This document shows, in pieces, positions 52,251-63,267 of a DNA stretch of 64,000 nt. Made by a program: the position numbers and the translations under genes. This stretch comes from Candidula unifasciata (taxonomy: Eukaryota > Mollusca > Gastropoda > Stylommatophora > Geomitridae). Positions within the stretch are counted from its first letter, which is position 1. Every line of letters begins with the position of its first letter. A model generated the notes under the pieces. That model had not been told where the DNA came from, ran no database searches, and was given only the letters and a program-made list of their open reading frames with translations. The stretch is from contig CAJHNH020000224.1 in the NCBI GenBank assembly GCA_905116865.2, positions 2,725,910 through 2,789,909 of the forward strand, read 5' to 3'.

Positions 52251-53149
52251 TACAACTACCTTCCTACTTTTCATAGCAATGTAGGTCTACCGCCTGCTGC
52301 CAAGCCCAGCTGCCAATCTAGGTTAGATGGAACGTATGCAACTTTATTGACTTTACCTTTAGATATCTGCCCAGTCTCAAGGAAGTGGATGAGACAAGGA
52401 ATGAACGGGTATGGGGATGTTCGAACTAGCCGATGCGTTGATCCACATCCTAGTTTTGTCCCTAATTGTGGCTAACTCTTTCCAAACCTTGTGTCGCACC
52501 CGACCTAAAGCTCTCCTGCACTTGGATTGTATATCCTTTATGCAGATTCGTTCAAGTGTCTAAGCATTTGATGGGCTACCCCAATTTCAATTATTTTTCT
52601 TTAAAATCGGTTCTCCCACCCCCTCCCCCTCCCCAATTTTGTTGAAGGCCCTTTCTAGATCAATTAAAACTTCAAGGGTGTGTTCCTTACACTGTATCTT
52701 TGATCAGTTGTGCAATGAGTATAATTTTATCTTCCCTCCGTCTACAACTTCGAAAACCTTTCAGTTTGTCTAGTTTGTTTGAAGATATTTTCTAGATGGT
52801 CTCAACATGTTCCATTTTCCGTCTTCTCATAGCATGACAACAAAAATGACAACTGTCTAATACTGATGTTGGTGATAAGTTGTCTTGGAGCCCTTGTCTC
52901 ATTTATAACAAAAAATCTGAGCTGCTGTTTTTATCTGTCCAATGAATTCTAAAGATTCGTCTGCGGAACCACATATTTTTGAAAGAGGTGAGGTAGCAGT
53001 ATAACATTTTATTCCGTCGTATCTAGCGAAGATTTCCGTTGAAATATGTCGTTATTCATGAGTACAGTTAAAAAACAGATTCAATTCAGCGCAGAACTCT
53101 TATTATCCTACTTTGAATTTACCAACTGTAAACTGTGGGACAAACTTCA

Positions 53150-53235
53150 GGTTGTCCTTCACTTCTCGTCTGGGGTCTTGTTTCAGAACTTGAGTTTTGC
53201 TGGCACAACCGTTTTACAGATCTGACTTAATAGTA
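53150..53235 (-). repeat. Dispersed repeat family E, copy 7
   Basis: The minus strand reads TAAAACGGTTGTGCCAGCAAAAC, TCAAGTTCTGAAACAAG and CCCAGACGAGAAG. Confidence 0.5.
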
Positions 53236-53284
53236 TGCAGGTTGTTGCTTTCTCGCCTCTCATGAAAGGCAATACGGACTTTTA

Positions 53285-53418
53285 ACAAGATTCTGACCAG
53301 TACCATCAGTATTGGAACTCTGCGCTGGCTGCTGAAGATGAGGACGGAGCATGCATAGGAATGCCCCGAGTGCTGTGATGTCAATTCTTGACTTAACTCA
53401 ACCCAACTCAACTCGCCT
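53285..53418 (+). repeat. Dispersed repeat family D, copy 4 (best preserved)
   Basis: TTCTGACCAGTACCATCAG, GGAACTCTGCGCTGGCTGC, TGCCCCGAGTGCTGTGATG and then CAATTCTTGACTTAACTC, ending in an AACTC tail. Confidence 0.8.
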
Positions 53419-53765
53419 CTCATGCAGATGCAATCTGACTTACCAGTGAACGCCTATGATAATTAGCCTATTGTTTAGCAAGCTTGTCAGGGGCTTGTGC
53501 CGTTGTTGTTTTTCCTCAAAAATTGGAATCCAAAATGGGAGATCAAAGCTGAGTAGCATGGATTCCAAACTGGCTGCTAAATAAACGAAAATGCCATTTA
53601 TAGTGCAAAATATATTGTTTGGGGCTACATTTTTTAAATTAAAGCACTATGGGACTTTCTTCTCAATGCGAAAGAAACATCATTTTTCCAAACATAATAT
53701 TTGTTTTAATAAAAGTTAACTGTCTTTTTTTTTCAGGGCATTGCAGAACCAATCACAGCATTTTT

Positions 53766-54095
53766 TTATTGGCTGTTTCTGATTTCACAAACACAAGGCA
53801 ATTTCATTTTACAACCACCACCTCCACAGCTGTAATCTTCGGCGAGACACTCCTCGATCATTCGTCTGGCTTCCTCGATCTCACTGTCCGAGCCACAGAT
53901 TTCCACATTTTTCATGCCATTCTCAACTGCATCTCGTGAAATTTTATTTCGATCACGGCAGGTCTGTTCCAGCTCTCGGATCTTGCTTCCACCACGACCG
54001 ATAATTTTTCCAAGGCATGATGAATCGACCTGCATTGATGTTGAACTGCCGCCAGCATCATCTTGACCACAGCCATATACGCTACTACAGGACAT
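53766..54095 (-). CDS. KH-domain protein, single short open frame (possible retrocopy or last exon)
   Basis: A 109-residue frame. Residues about 26-90 form a KH RNA-binding domain: CLGKIIGRGGSKIRELEQTC holds the GxxG loop (GRGG), followed by ISRDAVENGMKNVEICGSDS and IEEARRMIEECL. The pattern resembles KH domains of DDX43-type helicases, but no helicase motif is present. A Cys/Gly-rich tail follows. The TAA stop overlaps AATAAA followed by a short A run, which fits either a terminal exon or a processed copy. A TGCAG just before VDSSCLG could be an acceptor, in which case the first 22 codons are intronic. Confidence 0.5.
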   Translation of the reverse strand: MSCSSVYGCGQDDAGGSSTSMQVDSSCLGKIIGRGGSKIRELEQTCRDRNKISRDAVENGMKNVEICGSDSEIEEARRMIEECLAEDYSCGGGGCKMKLPCVCEIRNSQ

Positions 54096-54189
54096 GTTAT
54101 AAGAGTATGTGAATGTTACACAGATAGATTTTAAACTGCCTGAGAGGACACGTTGTTCTAAGTTACAGACTATCTCGCAAACCCGGCGT

Positions 54190-56005
54190 TCGATTCTCAA
54201 CGCTCGACAAGAAGGCAAACAAATTTTGAAAAAAAAGCAAAAGACACTGCACCAGGGCCTGATAGAGTCATGTATGGTCACATGAAGGCTTTGAGCGACG
54301 TAGACCTGGCAGAGATGGTCGACTGTTTTAATCAGAGCATTAAGACAGCATCAGTACCGCAGGACTGGGTGCACAGCTATCTAATACCACTACCAAAACC
54401 TTTTAAAGATCATTCTAAGCTCAGTGGCTTTAGAATCATCACCTTACAAAACACATTTAGGAAGGTCTTGGAGAAGATAGTTGCTGTAAAGCTGCAAGAA
54501 TTTTTAGGAAGCTTCTCCTAAGGTCTGGGAAGCTACAGGCCAGGAAAGGATGCTTGGGCAAATGCGGCCACTTTTGCTTTTGACGTCTATAAAGAGTTCC
54601 AGAATAGACAGGAAACTATGGCGGTAGGACTGAATCTCGAGGATGCTTATAACAGAGTGAGATACGACATCTTAATGATTGCACTAAAGGAGAAGAAGGT
54701 CAGTCCATGGCTAGTGAATTCAGTTGCAGCTGTCCTGTATTCACGTCGGGTTGCTCTCTGACTGGGCTCATGGACCTCAGAACCATGCACTTTGGCCCCA
54801 GGACTGCCACAGTGATCGGCCATCTCGCCTGTGCTCTTTAACGTGTATACGAGCAATATTGCAAGCATAGAAGCACCAGGAGTTAAAAGAATACTGACTT
54901 TTGCGGATGATATACTTGCATATAGGCGTGGGAAAGAGAGGGAACAAACAGCCTGGGAGTTACAAGCGACAGTAGACAAAGTGACTAAGTGGTGTACAGA
55001 AAGGAGGGCTGTCGTCCACCCGGAAAATGCGTCTTTTTGTGATGTTATCTGGACAACAGAATCGTTTAAGCTAATGTCCCAAGTCTCACGATAGATGGTA
55101 GAAACGTCAACAGAGAGAACAAATTAAAGTATCTGTGAATTACATTGACAGGAGCCTGTCATTTAAGGACCATGTGGAGAGTGTTGTGACGAGATGCCAA
55201 AAAGGAATTAGAGCACTTAAGACTATGGCTGCAATTGACATAGAGCAGAGAATGCTTTTCACACTATAGCAGCACCTGATCCTGTCAGTGGTTTATTATG
55301 GCCTGGGACTGCTTACCGTCTCAAAGAGTTAGATGGACAAACTAGAGCGCATACAAAACGCGTTATGCTGGTCATTCTGGGTTGCACCAGAGTCACCCCA
55401 GTGGTGTGTATGCGATACATCCTTGGTTTGCCGACGGTTGCATTTAGGCGCAAGGTTCTGCAGGCGAAGTCATATCTCAGGGTAGCTGCAGACACAGACC
55501 ACCCTCTGCATGAAGCTCTGGGTGCGGTTAAGGGTCAGCGGCTGATAAGAGGGAGGCAGAAGACATATTTAGACAGGTTTGCATCCTTAAGAACATTAGA
55601 CGAGGAGAGGAGTGGGTCAAAGTGCCACCTGAACAGTCAGACATGTGTAGTGTAATAACCACGCTGAGCCACTGGCCAGCAGGTGCCACAGAGGCAGAAA
55701 TTCAGCAATTAATTCAAGATAATGCTCGCTCAGAGGATTTGATTATTTACACAGACGGTTAAGTGTCAAGAGGCAAAAAAAGTTCTTGGGGCTTTTTAGC
55801 AAAAGTTAATGGTCGACGTTTGGTGCAGGAGAGACTAGCATAAGATACCACAACATCCTGCTTAAGAATGGAGGTGGAGGCGATCACTGTAGTTTTCCGC
55901 TGGCCAGAGAACACGACACACACATATCGTGATTGTAACTGATTCAAAAAGCATGCTGATGAAGATACGAACAGGTATGCTTCGTGCAGAGTGGCATGCT
56001 TTCAC
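54190..56005 (+). pseudogene. LINE with reverse transcriptase and RNase H, decayed
   Basis: In order on the plus strand: TAPGPDRVMYGHMKALSDVD, VHSYLIPLPKP, LQNTFRKVLEKIVAVKLQEF, VGLNLEDAYNRVRYD (RT motif A), ISPVLFNVYTSNIAS (motif B region), ILTFADDILAYRRG (FADD at about 54901-54912), a WCTERRAVVHPENASFCDV segment, MRYILGLPTVAFRRK, LIIYTDG and GKKSSWGFLAKVNGRR (RNase H start), then VIVTDSKSMLMKIRTG. Stops and frameshifts occur at several points. It ends abruptly against a minus-strand LINE near 56005. A second, worse copy lies at 60870-61980. Confidence 0.8.
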
Positions 56006-56950
56006 AGCCAATGATTCGTCAATGTCCTGTATCCACATTCCTGGTGGTCGGCGTCCACATCGTTTTCTGGAAACTGCATTCTCCACTGTTGTTCTCTCCA
56101 GATCATCATGGCGCTTGACATGTTTAAAATACCCCAACTTTCGAGAGAGGTGGCTGTTTACGTGCCAGTTTTCCTTCAAGTTAAGGTCACTCAGGATGAC
56201 GACGTAGTTTTTTTTTCTTGGTCCATCGTATTCTAAGAACCTTTCTGTAGCATTTCAATTCAAAAGCGATTTTCTTCTTCAAAGACTGAGTGACAGTCCG
56301 CGACTCACACCCACAAGTTGCCTCGAGAAAGATGCATGATCTTTAATTTTTCACTCTAAGTTTCTTGCAAGTATTATTCCATTGGTTCTGCATACTGTGT
56401 AGCTTCGGAATTGTAGAATCTTCTTTCCACTTATTTTGTGCTGTGATCATTGTTGAGATGTCTGAGAAGGGCTGTAGGAGTTACCAAAAGAGATAAGATC
56501 AGGAATGAGATCATAAGAGAGCAAGTCGGCACAGAACCAATTCTGGATTACATACAAAGACAGCAGGTGAAATGGTTTGCCCACTTAGAGAGAATGCCTT
56601 ATGACACCATACCATACAAAGCATACATGGAAAGAGAAGAAGGACGTAGAGCACGGGGTAGACCAAGAACAAGATGGAAGGATAACAACAGAGAAACTCT
56701 ACAACAGCACGATGTGCCTATGGTCGAGGCAGCCAGAAGAGCTAGAAACAGAACGTTATATCTCCCTCGACACCCACAGCGGTAAAAGAGGAAGTGAAGA
56801 AGAAGAAGAAGAAGAAAAAGAAGAAGAAGAAGAAGAAGATCATTGTTGTTCATTACTAAATATTCGAAAATCGGGAAAATTTTTAATCTTTTCGGTGTTG
56901 ATTTCAATGTTCGGTTTGTGTGCTGTATTCATGGCGGATACTATTTTAGT
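55990..56950 (-). pseudogene. Older LINE on the minus strand, hosting an insertion
   Basis: The minus strand reads EINTEKIKNFP and FEYLVMNNND (56.85-56.95 kb), then after the insertion a KKIAFELKCYRKVLRIRWTK segment, NLKENWHVNSHLSRKLGYF, KHVKRHDDLERT and CGRRPPGMWIQDIDESL. This is the usual order of RT palm, thumb and C-terminus. The parts lie on either side of 56456-56837. Confidence 0.7.
56456..56837 (+). mobile_element. Short 5'-truncated LINE insertion with (GAA)n tail and TSD
   Basis: Encodes only the last 110 or so residues (LRRAVGVTKRDKIRNEIIRE to LYLPRHPQR, stop). It differs from the end of the 5519-6683 element at four residues that I can see. The (GAA)n tail ends at about 56837. 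GATCATTGTTG occurs at 56445-56455 and 56838-56848 (TSD 11 bp). Confidence 0.85.
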
Positions 56951-56992
56951 TGGTTTTTTTTTTCAGATTCAGAAATAGATTATTGTTTTCGC

Positions 56993-56993
56993 T

Positions 56994-57036
<43 letters not shown>
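56993..57036. repeat. Poly-T run
   Basis: About 40 consecutive T. Confidence 0.95.
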
Positions 57037-57037
<1 letters not shown>

Positions 57038-57177
57038 ACATTTAAAGTTAATTTTTTCCTAACCTTGTACATTGTTAAAAATGAAAACGATGTCGTTTGA
57101 ATCTTTTAATTCTGGGGCAAGTCTACGAGTAATTTTCAGTAGATCGAAGCCGTCGCAGGCTTTTTTTAACACCAACA

Positions 57178-59303
57178 TAACAGAGCAAACGCAGCCTTCA
57201 TCAAATAGAGAAATAATTAGATGAGGGAAAGCTGGCACAAAAAGACGGCGTCATTTAACCTCGAGAAGGACACTTCACGTCTGTGGAATCTCACAAAAAA
57301 CATGAATGGAGACACGACAGAAAAAGCCAGAGTTGTACTCCAAACAGACGATGGAACTGTTACTGGCAAGGTAGCAGCAGATGTGCTAGCTGAAACACCA
57401 GAAGGAAACTGAGGTTCATATTCCCATGCAAAGAAAAAAGAAGTGCGAAACCAGACGAAGAATCTAATAGCAGTGTAGTTTCTAATACCCTATATGCAGA
57501 TGACTGCAGTTTGGACAGCATCCGAATACACTACCACAGCCTCATAACTGTTACAGAAAACTGTGGAAAATGTAGAAGCCTGGACCGAAAATTGGATTCT
57601 AAAGATAAATAATTCAAAAAGCACAGCATCACTTTTCTCTCTCTCCCCCAAAAAAGAAAAAATCGAAATCTGGATAAAAAAACCAGCTCATTCCACAGAC
57701 TGACACTCCTATCTTTCTTGGCGTTACTCTTGATTCGCGACTAACTTGGAAGTCAGTGATGAAAAAAATTAGTGGGTACCACATTGGGCGCAAACTCCAG
57801 AATCCTGAAACAAGTATATACTGGAGCAGTCAGGCCAGTCATGGAATATGCCTCCACTGCGTGGGTTGCAGCAGCCAAGACAACAATGAGAAAACTGTAC
57901 AAGGTTCAGAATATGAGATTAGGGATTGTTCTCGGAGCCATGAAATCCACCCCCATCAGAGAGATAGAGAGGATAGCAGATACTGAACCACTCGAACTAA
58001 GAAAACAATACAAATCTCTTTTATAGTATGAGAAATTAAAAACACTTCAAAGTCACCTACTGCATTCTAAATTTCAAGAGAGAACAAAAAACAGATTGAA
58101 GCGTCAGAGCCCCATTCACCTTGCCAGAGAACCGTAAAGACAGCAACAAGATCTGCTTGAAAGAGATGTTGCACTGTGCGAAAAACTTAGGCCAGAACCA
58201 TGGACAAGCAAGCCAGAGAAGTCAAATGTAGTCCTAAAGGTATCAGGGATCACTTCAAAAGATGCCCAGACGGAGACACAACAGAAAACCATGGTTCTTG
58301 CTATGCTTGATGAGAAGTATCCCAACACCACTTGGACCCAGGTTTTCACCGACGGCTCTGCTACAGATGCAGTCAGAAAGGGGAGTTGTGGAATTTACAT
58401 TAAACCCCCTTGCAGTAGAGCAGAAACTCTCTCTCTACCAGCAGGTGACGTCTGCACTAACTTCAGAGCTGAGGCAACTGCATCCTCTCTGCCGTCCAAC
58501 ATCTCATCACTCAAGAACACAGGGGACACACAATTGTTATACTTAGTGACTCATTGTCTGTTCTCCAAGCACTATCCAGCAAAAAACAAGACAAACGAAT
58601 TGCAGATCTAAGGACCAACATTAGCTTACTCTCCAAGGAAGCAGAACTGGTCTTGTAGTGGATACCAGCCCACTGTGGTACTCAAGGAAATGAGAGAGCA
58701 GATGAGTTGACAAAAGCTGAGATTAATCTTCCACAACTTCATCAACCACACAGCTACAAGGAAACCACAACAGCGCTAAAGCAGTCTTTCAAGCGGGAGT
58801 GGAGAAGGCAGAACGGAGATTACAGCCCAGAGAGTGACAGCATAAACAAACTCAACAGGAAACAACAAACATCAATTTTTAGTCTTCGGACAGGACACTG
58901 TGGTCTTCGAGCACTTCGTATAGGATAGGCATAAAAGAATCTGCTGCCTGTGATTGTGGAGCAGAAAGATAGACCCCTGAGCACATACTACAGCACTGCC
59001 CTATCCTCTCCCAGCAAAGACTGAGGATCTGGCCCAAGGGAGCCACATTGCAAGAGAAGCTTTGGGGGACCGGTGGCGACCCTAAACGCACAATCCTATT
59101 TGTGATCCAGACGGGACTCAATGTTTAGCATAACTGATGTCGAACGCAGAAGCAGAAGAAGAAGAAGAAGAAGAAGAAGAAGAAGAAGAAGAAGAAGAAG
59201 AAGAAGAAGAAGAAGAAGAAGAAGAAGAAGAAGAAGAAGAAGAAGAAGAAGAAGAAGAAGAAGAAGAAGAAGAAGAAGAAGAAGAAGAAGAAGAAGAAGA
59301 AGA
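57178..59303 (+). mobile_element. LINE with RNase H, internal deletion, (GAA)n tail and TSD
   Basis: Plus strand: ESWHKKTASFNLEKDTSRLW and NLTKNMNGDT (linker), then a jump past most of RT to FLGVTLDSRLTWKS, PVMEYASTAWVAAAKTTM, MRLGIVLGAMKSTPIREIER, VFTDGSATDAVRKGSCGIYI (RNase H start), VILSDSLSVLQALSS, WIPAHCGTQGNERADELTKA, SIFSLRTGHCGLRALRIG, and a CDCGAE..EHILQHCP-like zinc motif in broken frame. The GAA tail is 59156-59303. AACACCAACA at 57168-57177 and 59304-59313 is a 10-bp TSD. The RT core (FADD box) is missing. Confidence 0.8.
59156..59303. repeat. (GAA)n tail of the preceding LINE
   Basis: About 148 bp of pure GAA between the LINE end and the right TSD. Confidence 0.95.
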
Positions 59304-59313
59304 AACACCAACA

Positions 59314-59470
59314 AAATGTAGGAGAAATGTGAGGGGAAGACCAAGAAAGAGATGGATAAATTATGTATTAAAAAGCTGCTAAAAGATTAACAAGCTCATC
59401 ACCCAAGCCAGTCGAGAAGCGCAAGGCAAGAAAATCACGACACTGGGCGATTACCTGGCGCGTATGAGAT
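59314..59470 (+). pseudogene. LINE C-terminal fragment
   Basis: Plus strand NVRGRPRKRWINYVLKSC then ITQASREAQGKK, matching the GRPRKRWxDxV ending of LINEs. Confidence 0.5.
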
Positions 59471-59737
59471 GACAAAATATAAAGTAGAATGACTAAAGAC
59501 CGGACTATGATGACAGTAACTGCTAGCAGCAAAAATAGAATCCTGTAGACATCGAAATGACGTCTTATTCATCTTTGATAACTTTTGACCCATATATCAC
59601 TGAGTAAATCCTCCTTCATTTCATTTTCTCCCCTTTGTGGTCTACCCGAAGTCTTGATACCCCTAATCTTCGTGTGGGTTCCGTTACCCTAGTGTGGAGA
59701 AAGAAAGAATAAACTCACTGCTCCCCCTCTCCCCTCT

Positions 59738-59760
59738 CCCCCCCCCCCCCCCCCCCCCAC
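59738..59760. repeat. Poly-C run
   Basis: About 20 consecutive C after a CCCCTCTCCC stretch. Confidence 0.92.
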
Positions 59761-59859
59761 AAAACTCGTCGTAGGAGTCGACTACCTGGGGTTTTTTTCA
59801 TTCAAAGTTAGAATACATCTGTCTGAGCGCTAAGGAACATTCAAGTGCACACAAATGAG

Positions 59860-59990
59860 CCAGTAAAATGGACGTAGAAGCAAAACTCAGGCCCTGGCAC
59901 AAACCAAAGTCAAAATGGATGAACAAGCAGGACTTTCCGCCGGAGCTTACAGCCGGTCAAGAAGGAAGACGAGGAAGAAGAAGAAGATAA
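59860..59990 (+). repeat. Dispersed repeat family E, copy 8
   Basis: AGCAAAACTCAGGCCCTGGC, ACAAACCAAAGTC, AGCAGGACTTTCCGCCGGAG and CTTACAGCCGGTC, then GAAGAAGAAGAAG. It again ends in GAA. Confidence 0.75.
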
Positions 59991-59994
59991 CCTC

Positions 59995-60860
59995 AAGGTT
60001 AAAGAATCCGTCTGGATGGCAAGCCTTCAGGGAAAATCACAGATACCTCCTTCGACCTTCACAAAAATAGAAGTGGGAAATTTGTATTACATTTCTATGC
60101 GGCTGCAAGGAACCTCTTTGGGTCGATTAAGCTCTTGTTTTTCTTGCACTCTCCCCTTCGTTGGTTCTGAACCAGCATTCACCAGGAACTTGCGAAGTCC
60201 CTGTGTCCTACAGACACAGAACGTTTCACACATGAATGACCTGCGTAAACACCGTTGACTTACTTAGAAATATTTATTGATTTTTTCAGAAAATGTACAA
60301 TATCTGTCAGTGGTTATGCTTGTTTGGTGGTGTTGAATGTATATTCAATAGTATTCATCAATCACGTTCTACCAGGCGCTTCACTACTCAGATTACATAT
60401 AATTTACTCAAGTAAATTCCCCTAGAACATCACTAGACACGGTAGATAATAGCTCCGACTTATTTCTGGTAGTCGTTTGCCGACATAATGGCTTTTCTAC
60501 GTTCACTTCCAACGAATTCGTTAGCAAGTAAATTCATGTATTTATTCACAAGCGTTCAGTCGGTTACTCAACAGGGTTATTCAACAGACTTTACTTAGGG
60601 ACCACAATTCTGAAAATGGGGCTCTTCACGGGTCAGAAGCCGGAGCCCAAGCATAGAAAGATCATTATTACACTAAATATGGCAATGATCAGTGGGCCAT
60701 TTCCTAGGTAACCACTGGCCAGATTTGGGCCACGGGCCCCAATAGAACAGCCCTGCCTTAACACACGAACACCCTTTCGAATTCAGCCGTCTAACACCGA
60801 ATGATTAGTCTTCTCGCTATTTTACCCTAGCTTGCATACTCGCATATAACAGGTGAGATA
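59995..60860. other. No gene recognised
   Basis: An 80-codon frame (60016-60258) has no domain I know. The rest is unique-looking. Confidence 0.4.
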
Positions 60861-60869
60861 TAGGGAACA

Positions 60870-61980
60870 AACACCCCAGGAACGACAGTAGACAAAGTGA
60901 AGGACTGGTGTACAGACAAGAGTGCTGTTGTCCACCAGAGTCTAGACAGAACTATTGTTAGAGCTGATGTTCTAGGTCTCACGATAGAGGGTAGAAACGT
61001 CAATAGAGAGAGTGCAAACTGAAGTATTGGGAAATCACTATCGACAGGAGCCTGTCCTTCAAGGACCATGTGGAGATAATTGTGACAAAATGCACACACA
61101 CACACAAAAAAAGGGGGGGGGGGGGGGGGGGGGCTCAATGCCCTTAAGGATGGCTATGGTTGACATTGAGCAGAGAATGTTTTTTTTTAAACTCTTTTAA
61201 ATCAGCACCTGATCCTTTCAGTTATTTTTTACGGGCTAGGATTGCTGACTGCCCCAAAGAGGTAATTGGTTAAAGTAGAGTGCATAGAGAACCCAGCTTT
61301 ACCGGTCATTCTGTGTTCTACCAGAGACGCTCCAGAGGTGAGTTTGCAATGCATCGATGATTTGCCGACAGTTACAGGTAGGCTCAGGTGCTGTAGGCAA
61401 AGTGATATCAGAGCAGCTGCAAACACAGATCACCCTTTGCACGAAGCTCTGGACGCAATTAAGAGTCAGTGGCTGATAAAAAGTTAGGCATGGATAGCTC
61501 AGACAAAAGACACAATCAGACACGTTTGCATCCTGCAGAACATTAGGAGAAGAGAGAAGTGGGTCAGAGTGTCAACGGAACAGATTTTTGTAAAGCAATA
61601 ATGGCATTGAGCTCGGATTGCAGAAAGTTGCCAGCAAGTACCACGAGGTGGAAAATTTAGCAATTATTTCAAGCAATTGCTCGTTCAGTGCTCGCTCAAA
61701 GAATGTGATTATTTATACAGACAGTTCAGTGTCAGAAGGCAATGGAAGTGACCATAGATTCTTAACAAAAGCATATGGCTGACGTTTGGCGCAGGAGAGC
61801 TTGGCATGTATTACCATAACGTCCATCTGAAGTATGGTGGTGGAGGCGGTCACTGCAGCTTTCGGCTGGTTAGAGAACACGTCACACACACACACATAGA
61901 CACACACATATACACACATACGACGTGATTGAAACTGACCCAGAAAGCAAGCAGCCGTAGGTGAGGATAGGCAGAGCTGC
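60870..61980 (+). pseudogene. Second decayed copy of the 54190-56005 LINE (RT C-terminus and RNase H)
   Basis: VDKVKDWCTDKSAVVHQ, LGLTIEGRNVNRES, LSTGACPSRTMW, LPTVTGRLRCCRQSDIRAA, NTDHPLHEALDAIKSQWLI, then LFIQTVQCQKAM in the place of the RNase H start. These follow the same order as the first copy. A poly-G run (about 61112-61132) and a CA microsatellite (61877-61920) have expanded inside it. Confidence 0.75.
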
Positions 61981-62274
61981 ATGCTTCGTTTTGAATGTCA
62001 CGGATGAGGAGGATTGTCTGGATCTTGTCTCTGGGGAATGCCAGTGTTTTGGGAAATGAATAGACTGATAGACTGGCTGTCTCTGCACAACTTAGTGAAA
62101 CATTGATGCAGGATAAGGCAGACGTGTTTAAGGCTCTGTATGAGAATATTTAATATTCGGAGGAGCAAATGATCACTACAGACTGGTGAAAGTGATGCAG
62201 CGGAATATGACCAGGGTATCTGAACTATGTTCTACGCTCAGAGAAAAGGTAAGATGGACTTACAATCAGATTGC

Positions 62275-62390
62275 TACTGGTACCATTGGTGTTGGAACTC
62301 TGTGCTGGCGGCTGAAGATGGAAACGGAGCGCTTATGGGAATTCCCCTATGCTCTGATGTCGGTTCTTGAATCAACTCAGCTCATCCCAG
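62275..62390 (+). repeat. Dispersed repeat family D, copy 5
   Basis: TACTGGTACCATTGGTGTTGG, TGTGCTGGCGGCTGAAGATG and TCTTGAATCAACTCAGCTC. Confidence 0.65.
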
Positions 62391-62394
62391 CCAG

Positions 62395-62455
62395 GAGGTC
62401 TCCATGGTGAGGTGGTCAAGCAGTTTGCCTTACGCTCTGGAAGGTCATGAGCTGT
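62395..62455 (+). repeat. tRNA-like SINE head fragment
   Basis: A-box-like GGTGAGGTGGTCAAGCAG followed by an anticodon-arm-like stretch. The B box is degraded (GAAGGTCATGAG). Confidence 0.3.
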
Positions 62456-62702
62456 TCATAAAAACGATAACGAATAATAGAACTCAAAATCTCTTATCAA
62501 GCTCATAAACTTTATTATGTAAAACAAAAAATTCGCAGTGTCTATGTTTTATTTCCATACACAAGCCTTGTCACATCCAATGTGTAGAATCCGTATTCAG
62601 TCCAAAAAATCAAAGCAGCTATCCCTGTACAAAACGCCTAATATTTTCTAATACACAATTAACCGGATTAAAAAAAAACTAATAAGAAAAATTATTAGAA
62701 AT

Positions 62703-63076
62703 CTCTTCTTCTTCTTCTTCTTCTTCTTCTTCTTCTTCTTCTTCTTCTTCTTCTTCTTCTTCTTCTTCTTCTTCTTCTTCTTCTTCTTTCTTCTTCTTCT
62801 TCTTCTTCTTCTTTTTCTTCTTCTTCTTCTTCTTCTTCTTCTTCTTCTTCTTCTTCTTCTTCTTCTTCTTCTTCTTCTTTTTCTTCTTCTTCTTCTTCTT
62901 CTTCTTCTTCTTCTTCTTCTTCTTCTTCTTCTTCTTCTTCTTCTTCTTCTTCTTCTTCTTCTTCTTCTTCTTCTTCTTCTTCTTCTTCTTCTTCTTCTTC
63001 TTCTTCTTCTTCTTCTTCTTCTTCTTCTTCTTCTTCTTCTTCTTCTTCTTCTTCTTCTTCTTCTTCTTCTTCTTCT

Positions 63077-63107
<31 letters not shown>

Positions 63108-63138
63108 GCTCTTCTTTTTCTTTTTCTTCTTCTTCCTC
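62703..63138. repeat. (TTC)n array, about 440 bp
   Basis: Nearly pure TTC with TTTC/TTTTTC slips at 62786, 62812 and 62878. The right 30 bp are degenerate. No adjacent retroelement body was recognised on the right. Confidence 0.98.
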
Positions 63139-63267
63139 AGCATTTCGAGCCCATGAGGTTCATTGCTGCATATATCACCCGCCTCTATTCATCACCAACT
63201 GATTTAAAAAGCTCAGACAAATTTTTTTTTTTGCAAAAGAACATCTAGACCAAGTCTGTGTAGTATA

